A DNA stretch of 9,200 nt from Candidatus Rhabdochlamydia sp. (GTDB lineage: Bacteria; Chlamydiota; Chlamydiia; Chlamydiales; Rhabdochlamydiaceae), in contig JASHWX010000125.1 in assembly GCA_030043815.1 (NCBI GenBank), forward strand, positions 1 through 9,200. The letters are read 5' to 3'. The translations under genes were made by a program, and so were the position numbers. This document shows, piece by piece, positions 6,024 to 9,200 of the stretch (positions are counted from its first letter, which is position 1; each line of letters begins with the position of its first letter). The notes beneath the pieces are model-generated. The model made no database searches, was not told the origin of the DNA, and saw only the letters and a list, made by a program, of their open reading frames with translations.

Positions 6024-6161
6024 ATGAAACGCACTTATCAGCCCAGCAAAAGGAAACGTCAAAAAAACTGCGGATTCCGCAAGCGGATGAAAACCAAGGA
6101 TGGACGGGCCATCATCAACCGCCGTCGCCGCTCCGGCCGCAAAAAACTCACAACTGCATAA
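6024..6161 (+). CDS. rpmH: 50S ribosomal protein L34
   Basis: L34 is a small, highly basic protein of the large ribosomal subunit. The reading from ATG 6024 to TAA 6161 gives 45 residues. It starts MKRTYQPSKRKRQKNCGFRK and continues with RMKTKDGRAIINRRRRSGRK, the full L34 pattern (KRTYQPSKRKR, GFRKRM.T..GR.I...RR..GRK.L). AAGGAA seven bases before the ATG is a good ribosome site. The next gene, rnpA, starts on the base after the stop codon, the usual rpmH-rnpA pairing. dnaA, which neighbours rpmH in many bacteria, is not on this side; the divergent neighbour here is rpmJ. Confidence 0.98.
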   Translation: MKRTYQPSKRKRQKNCGFRKRMKTKDGRAIINRRRRSGRKKLTTA

Positions 6162-6521
6162 ATGGCGATACCCGTCATCGACAGAAAGTTCCCGAAGTCT
6201 GCCCGGGTTTTGACCCGTTCCCATTACAAGCATTTGTATAAAAATTCTTGCCGCTTGTTTGGAGAGCTGATCTCGATCGATTTCAGGCAAGGAAATGACT
6301 CGTCCCCCAAGCTGGGGATCACTGTTTCCCGCAAATTCGGCAAAGCCCATGACCGCAACCGCTTTAAGCGGGTGGTGCGGGAAGCTTTCCGCGAGCTCAT
6401 GTACGCCCTTCCCCCAGAGCTTGAGATCAATGTGACCCCGCGCAACAATCATGCTATCTTGACCAAAGAGGCCATTTTGCACGATCTGCAACAGCTCATT
6501 GCGAAAATTACTCTATGCTGA
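6162..6521 (+). CDS. rnpA: Ribonuclease P protein component
   Basis: RnpA is the protein subunit of RNase P, which with its catalytic RNA trims the 5' leader of precursor tRNAs. The 119-residue protein is of normal size. It has the N-terminal substrate-contacting region (RVLTRSHYKHLYKN, 15-28), the strand LGITVSRKFGKAHDRN and the family signature RNR followed by a basic helix (RNRFKRVVREAFRELM, 65-80). The ATG directly follows the rpmH TAA, and its 3' end overlaps the helicase start by seven bases, giving a tightly linked rpmH-rnpA-uvrD chain. The C-terminus (from about residue 93) is less conserved. No independent promoter is visible. Confidence 0.96.
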   Translation: MAIPVIDRKFPKSARVLTRSHYKHLYKNSCRLFGELISIDFRQGNDSSPKLGITVSRKFGKAHDRNRFKRVVREAFRELMYALPPELEINVTPRNNHAILTKEAILHDLQQLIAKITLC

Positions 6522-8473
6522 ACGAAGCGCAAAAAAAGGCTGTGATGACGACCCAGGGACGGGTTCTTATCTTGGCTGGAGCAGGCAGCGGCAAGACGAG
6601 CGTGCTCGCTTATCGGACCGCTTACCTGATTCAAAACCTCCATGTTCCGCCCGAGGCGATTTTAGGGCTGACGTTCACCAATAAAGCTGCCCAAGAGATG
6701 CGCGAGCGCGTGGGCAAAATCGTCTCCCCCAAGCTAGCAAAGGGTGTGACGCTGAGCACGTTCCACAGCTTCTGCATGCAGATCCTGCGCAAAGAGATCC
6801 ACCATCTCGGCTATGCGTCCAATTTTACTCTCTATGATGAAAAGGATATACGCCGCTTAAGCCAGCAGCTCGCCCGCAACCTCCTCGAGCATGAAGGAGA
6901 GCTTCCCTCATTGGAAAAGACGCTGGAGAAAATTTCCTACGCCAAAAGCCGGGGGATGGCATCTGAAGAGATCGACGACCCTTTTAGCGCCGACCTCTTC
7001 AACCGCCTCAAAACCTGTATGCGTGCGTACAACGCGGTCGATTTTGATAGTCTGCTCACGCTGACGGTCGATCTCTTTGAAAAATTCTCTAATGTCTTGG
7101 AGCGCTACCAAGAGCGCTACCGCTACATCATGATCGATGAATATCAAGACACCAATCCCGTGCAGTACAGCCTGGCTAAAATGCTCGCAGCGAAGCACCA
7201 AAACCTCTGCGTCGTCGGCGATGACGACCAGTCAATCTATGGCTGGCGCGGGGCGGAAATTAAAAACATTTTGCATTTTGAATCGGAAAACATCATCAAG
7301 CTCGAACAGAATTACCGCTCGACGCCTACGATCCTTAATTCGGCAAATGCCGTGATTGCCCATAATGAAAATAGACATGCCAAACAGCTGTGGAGCACAG
7401 CTGACACAGGCGATCTCATTACCCTCTTCCATGCGCCAACGGAACAAGAAGAAGCCCAATCAGTCGTCCAGCGGATGGTCCGGCTTCGCAAAGAAAAAAA
7501 CATTCCGTGGAGGGAGATGGCGGTCCTCTACCGCTCCAACATTCTGTCTCGCCCCTTCGAAACGGCGCTGATGCAGGCCGTTTGGGAAAAAGAGGGAAAA
7601 TGGATAAGAGGGATCCCTTATGAAGTATTTGGCGGCCAGGAATTTTACGAGCGCGCTGAAATCAAGGACCTGATCGCTTATCTTCGCGCCATTTCCAATC
7701 CTTGCGACCAAGAAGCGCTGCTCCGCATCATCAATGTCCCAAGGCGCGGGATTTCCGACAGCACGCTGGATCAGCTGACCCAATTCAACCGCTCGCGGAA
7801 CATTCCCTTATGGAACCTCCTCGAAGAGATCGCCTCGCCTTTATCTTCGGATCTCAAAGCCGATATCACAGATAAGGGATTGAATGGAATCCGCTCTTTT
7901 GTCGAACTCATCAAAGCAGCTCGGGAAAAATTTGCTCAACCTCCTCTTCACTCCACTTTTTCTTGGCTCGTCGACGAGATCGATTACAAAAAAGCGATCG
8001 ATGATGATGTGAAGAGCGAGAAGATGCGCGATTTCAAATGGGAAAATGTCGCCCACTGCATCGACGCCATGGCAATCTACGAAGAAGAGAACCCAGAAGC
8101 ATCTCTTGCCGATTTTTTAGGCACATCGCTTCTCGATCAAGACCGCGTACCCGAAAAAAGCAAAGAGCAAAAAGAAGACCGCGTCAACCTGATGACCTTT
8201 CACAGCGCCAAAGGACTCGAGTTTACCTCCTGCTACCTCGTCGGTCTCGAAGATCACATCATCCCCCACGAAAAAAGCCTATTTGAAACAGGTTTGGAAG
8301 AAGAGCGCCGCCTCATGTACGTCGCCATGACCCGCGCCAAAAAACACCTCACCCTAAGCATGGCCCGCAAGCGCAAAAAAATGGGCAAAGAAATCGCGAC
8401 CAATCCTTCCCGTTTCCTCTTCGAAATTCCCAAGGAGCTAGTCAGGATCACATCCTGGCAAACGATTGATTAG
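6515..8473 (+). CDS. uvrD: UvrD/Rep/PcrA-type superfamily 1A DNA helicase
   Basis: These 3'-5' helicases remove the damaged oligonucleotide after UvrC incision, unwind DNA after mismatch nicking, or clear replication forks. All SF1A motifs are in order: Q-motif region LNEAQKKAV (2-10), Walker A AGAGSGKT (21-28, Lys27), motif Ia LTFTNKAA (52-59), TFHSFC (82-87), Walker B IDEYQDTN (207-214), motif III VVGDDDQSIYGWRGA (233-247), motif IV QNYRST (265-270), motif V VNLMTFHSAKGLEF (557-570) and motif VI EERRLMYVAMTRAKKHL (596-612). At 652 residues it stops soon after motif VI and lacks the longer C-terminal tail of E. coli UvrD (720). Family is certain; choosing among UvrD, Rep and PcrA is not possible by eye. 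No Shine-Dalgarno sequence is seen; the start lies inside rnpA, suggesting coupling. Its TAG overlaps the stop of the convergent downstream gene by four bases. Confidence 0.96.
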   Translation: MLNEAQKKAVMTTQGRVLILAGAGSGKTSVLAYRTAYLIQNLHVPPEAILGLTFTNKAAQEMRERVGKIVSPKLAKGVTLSTFHSFCMQILRKEIHHLGYASNFTLYDEKDIRRLSQQLARNLLEHEGELPSLEKTLEKISYAKSRGMASEEIDDPFSADLFNRLKTCMRAYNAVDFDSLLTLTVDLFEKFSNVLERYQERYRYIMIDEYQDTNPVQYSLAKMLAAKHQNLCVVGDDDQSIYGWRGAEIKNILHFESENIIKLEQNYRSTPTILNSANAVIAHNENRHAKQLWSTADTGDLITLFHAPTEQEEAQSVVQRMVRLRKEKNIPWREMAVLYRSNILSRPFETALMQAVWEKEGKWIRGIPYEVFGGQEFYERAEIKDLIAYLRAISNPCDQEALLRIINVPRRGISDSTLDQLTQFNRSRNIPLWNLLEEIASPLSSDLKADITDKGLNGIRSFVELIKAAREKFAQPPLHSTFSWLVDEIDYKKAIDDDVKSEKMRDFKWENVAHCIDAMAIYEEENPEASLADFLGTSLLDQDRVPEKSKEQKEDRVNLMTFHSAKGLEFTSCYLVGLEDHIIPHEKSLFETGLEEERRLMYVAMTRAKKHLTLSMARKRKKMGKEIATNPSRFLFEIPKELVRITSWQTID

Positions 8474-8949
8474 TCGCAACGAAAATTCACAGAGATTTTT
8501 CTCTTGGATTCTGAAATGCAAAGTTCGATCTCACCGTAGCAATTGATCATCTTATAAAGCTGATTGAAATCTGCTGTTACAAGATAGTTTTGAGCATAAA
8601 TCATTGTGCGAAGCGCCCAATCAAGTAAAATCGGCGCAAACTCCTCTTCCGATAATGGGTGTCTTTGGGATTCTAGGATTTGGACATGGTTAGCAAAACC
8701 AGGTTTATGAAACAGGACCGAAACGGGGCCGTTGAAAATCCTTTTCAACTTCTCTCTTCGCTCAGGATTTTTATCATCTAATCGCGCAGCTAGCGCTTTA
8801 CAGCTGTCATAAAAGCGGGAGATCTTATCGTGGTTCGCAATAAAAAAAAGCCTGAAATCAGGATCGCGGGTTCTCGCAAGAAACCGCGTCGCCACCAAAT
8901 ATGCGCTGAATCCCAGTGATGTGGTAACGGGTTTCGAATTCATTGACAT
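8470..8949 (-). CDS. Hypothetical protein, 159 residues, no recognised family
   Basis: I do not recognise this protein. It is a full open frame with no signal peptide or transmembrane segment. It is rich in charged residues and predicted helices in the first two thirds (for example DKISRFYDSCKALAARLDD at 41-59). A segment ILLDWALRTMIYAQNYLVTA follows near residues 106-125, and a C-terminal strand-like stretch (ELCISESKRKISVNFRCD). The ATG at 8949 has GAGG six bases upstream, and a reasonable promoter lies just above it, so it is probably expressed on its own. It converges on uvrD with a four-base stop overlap and no terminator. It is flanked on the other side by a decayed toxin gene, so it could be part of an accessory patch. 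A soluble cytoplasmic or secreted effector-like protein are both open. Confidence 0.7.
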   Translation of the reverse strand: MSMNSKPVTTSLGFSAYLVATRFLARTRDPDFRLFFIANHDKISRFYDSCKALAARLDDKNPERREKLKRIFNGPVSVLFHKPGFANHVQILESQRHPLSEEEFAPILLDWALRTMIYAQNYLVTADFNQLYKMINCYGEIELCISESKRKISVNFRCD

Positions 8950-8976
8950 GACAAGCCTCGCTATGCAAAAAGAAGC

Positions 8977-9005
8977 AGAATATTTAGGATGTCAATTGTT
9001 TTCAA
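8977..9005 (-). promoter_or_regulatory. Candidate promoter for the hypothetical gene ending at 8470
   Basis: On the minus strand TTGAAA (9000-9005) and TATTCT (8977-8982) are 17 bases apart. The expected start near 8970 gives a leader of about 21 bases with GAGG before the ATG. A perfect TTGACA lies between the boxes, but I found no -10 at a suitable distance from it. Confidence 0.45.
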
Positions 9006-9071
9006 TGCAACTCTTAGCAGGTTGACTTTTTAAATATTTAATTAAATAAGTAAGACGTGTTACTATATTGA

Positions 9072-9200
9072 GACCGTTGCATAAGTCAGCATGCTTGGAA
9101 AAAACAGCCTCTTGAGGCAAAACATCGTGATCATCCACTAACCGGAGATTACAAAGACCATCGAGAGTGTCACATAGAACCGGATTGGTTGTTAATCTAT
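9072..9200 (+). pseudogene. YafQ-family toxin (RelE/ParE fold) remnant, runs off the right edge
   Basis: The frame ending at base 9200 reads QPLEAKHRDHPLTGDYKDHR and then ECHIEPDWLLIY (from 9105). This is the hallmark of YafQ-type mRNA-cleaving toxins. It keeps the residues matching E. coli YafQ His50 (DHPL), His63 (CHIE) and Asp67 (EPDW); the rest, including the last catalytic His, lies beyond the window. Upstream the frame is closed by TGA at 9069, too close for the normal N-terminal half. Another frame reads ETVA-stop-VSMLGK up to 9102; one extra base in the six-A run at 9099-9104 would join MLGKK to QPLEA in a normal-looking YafQ pattern. So the gene seems broken by a frameshift and an in-frame TAA (9082-9084). 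No RelB/DinJ-type antitoxin gene is visible upstream. A sequencing error at the A run is possible but would not remove the TAA. Confidence 0.7.

Noticed and set aside
5991..6491. 166-codon open frame antisense to rpmH and rnpA
   Set aside because: rpmH and rnpA are both certain on the + strand, and the antisense frame has no recognisable domain.
8488..8507. AT-rich hairpin AGAGA-TTTT-TCTCT just past the uvrD stop as a terminator
   Set aside because: A five-base AT-rich stem not followed by a T run is too weak, and it lies inside the coding end of the opposing gene.
8963..9025. Twenty-codon open frame on the + strand upstream of the yafQ remnant (possible antitoxin or leader peptide)
   Set aside because: It is too short for a RelB/DinJ-type antitoxin, has no recognisable motif, and overlaps the promoter of the minus-strand gene.

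Overview
The window looks like a chromosomal segment from a member of the phylum Chlamydiae, probably an environmental (Parachlamydiales-like) lineage. Three things support this. The 45-residue ribosomal protein L36 has the KADPSKGDKIVRRRGRVYVINK...DPNRKQRQKGPARKK pattern typical of chlamydiae. The gene order mutS-uvrC-(small envelope or hypothetical genes)-rpsN-rpmJ-rpmH-rnpA matches what I recall of the Chlamydia chromosome. Base composition is near balanced, so this is not obviously one of the AT-rich human pathogens. The phylum call is an inference; no rRNA or species-level marker is present.

Layout. (1) Bases 1-2343, + strand: the 3' end of mutS (mismatch repair ATPase) overlaps uvrC (excision repair nuclease), a compact DNA-repair operon. 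(2) Bases 2335-3951, - strand: a complete hipB-hipA-type toxin-antitoxin module. Its hipA stop codon overlaps the uvrC stop codon, and its promoter is overlaid by a perfect 13-bp inverted repeat, probably an operator. This is the clearest accessory insertion in the window. (3) Bases 3952-4922, - strand: an Asp23/Gls24-family protein followed by a two-transmembrane AmaP-like partner, with stop and start codons overlapping. Divergent from it at 4993-5391 is a small membrane protein with a C-terminal GYF_2-like domain. (4) Bases 5420-5870, - strand: rpmJ-rpsN; and 6024-8473, + strand: rpmH-rnpA-uvrD, a chain with no intergenic space. The two sets diverge from a shared 153-bp promoter region. (5) Bases 8470-8949, - strand: an unrecognised 159-residue protein with its own promoter, converging on uvrD. 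(6) From about 9072 to the right edge, + strand: the C-terminal half of a YafQ-family (RelE/ParE fold) toxin, with stop codons upstream that suggest a decayed gene.

How they fit together: three of the larger genes (MutS, UvrC, the UvrD-type helicase) are DNA-repair proteins, and UvrD acts after both MutS and UvrC in other bacteria. rpmJ, rpsN, rpmH and rnpA are translation and tRNA-processing genes. The Asp23/AmaP pair and the GYF_2 protein form a small envelope-associated block between the core sets. The hipBA module and the yafQ remnant are the mobile or accessory layer. I found no rRNA, tRNA, CRISPR array, transposase or replication origin, and no stretch over 300 bases lacks a gene. I do not see a clearly undescribed system. 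The most interesting items are the hipBA operator architecture and insertion point, the Asp23/AmaP-like pair in a Gram-negative-type genome, and the decayed YafQ gene.
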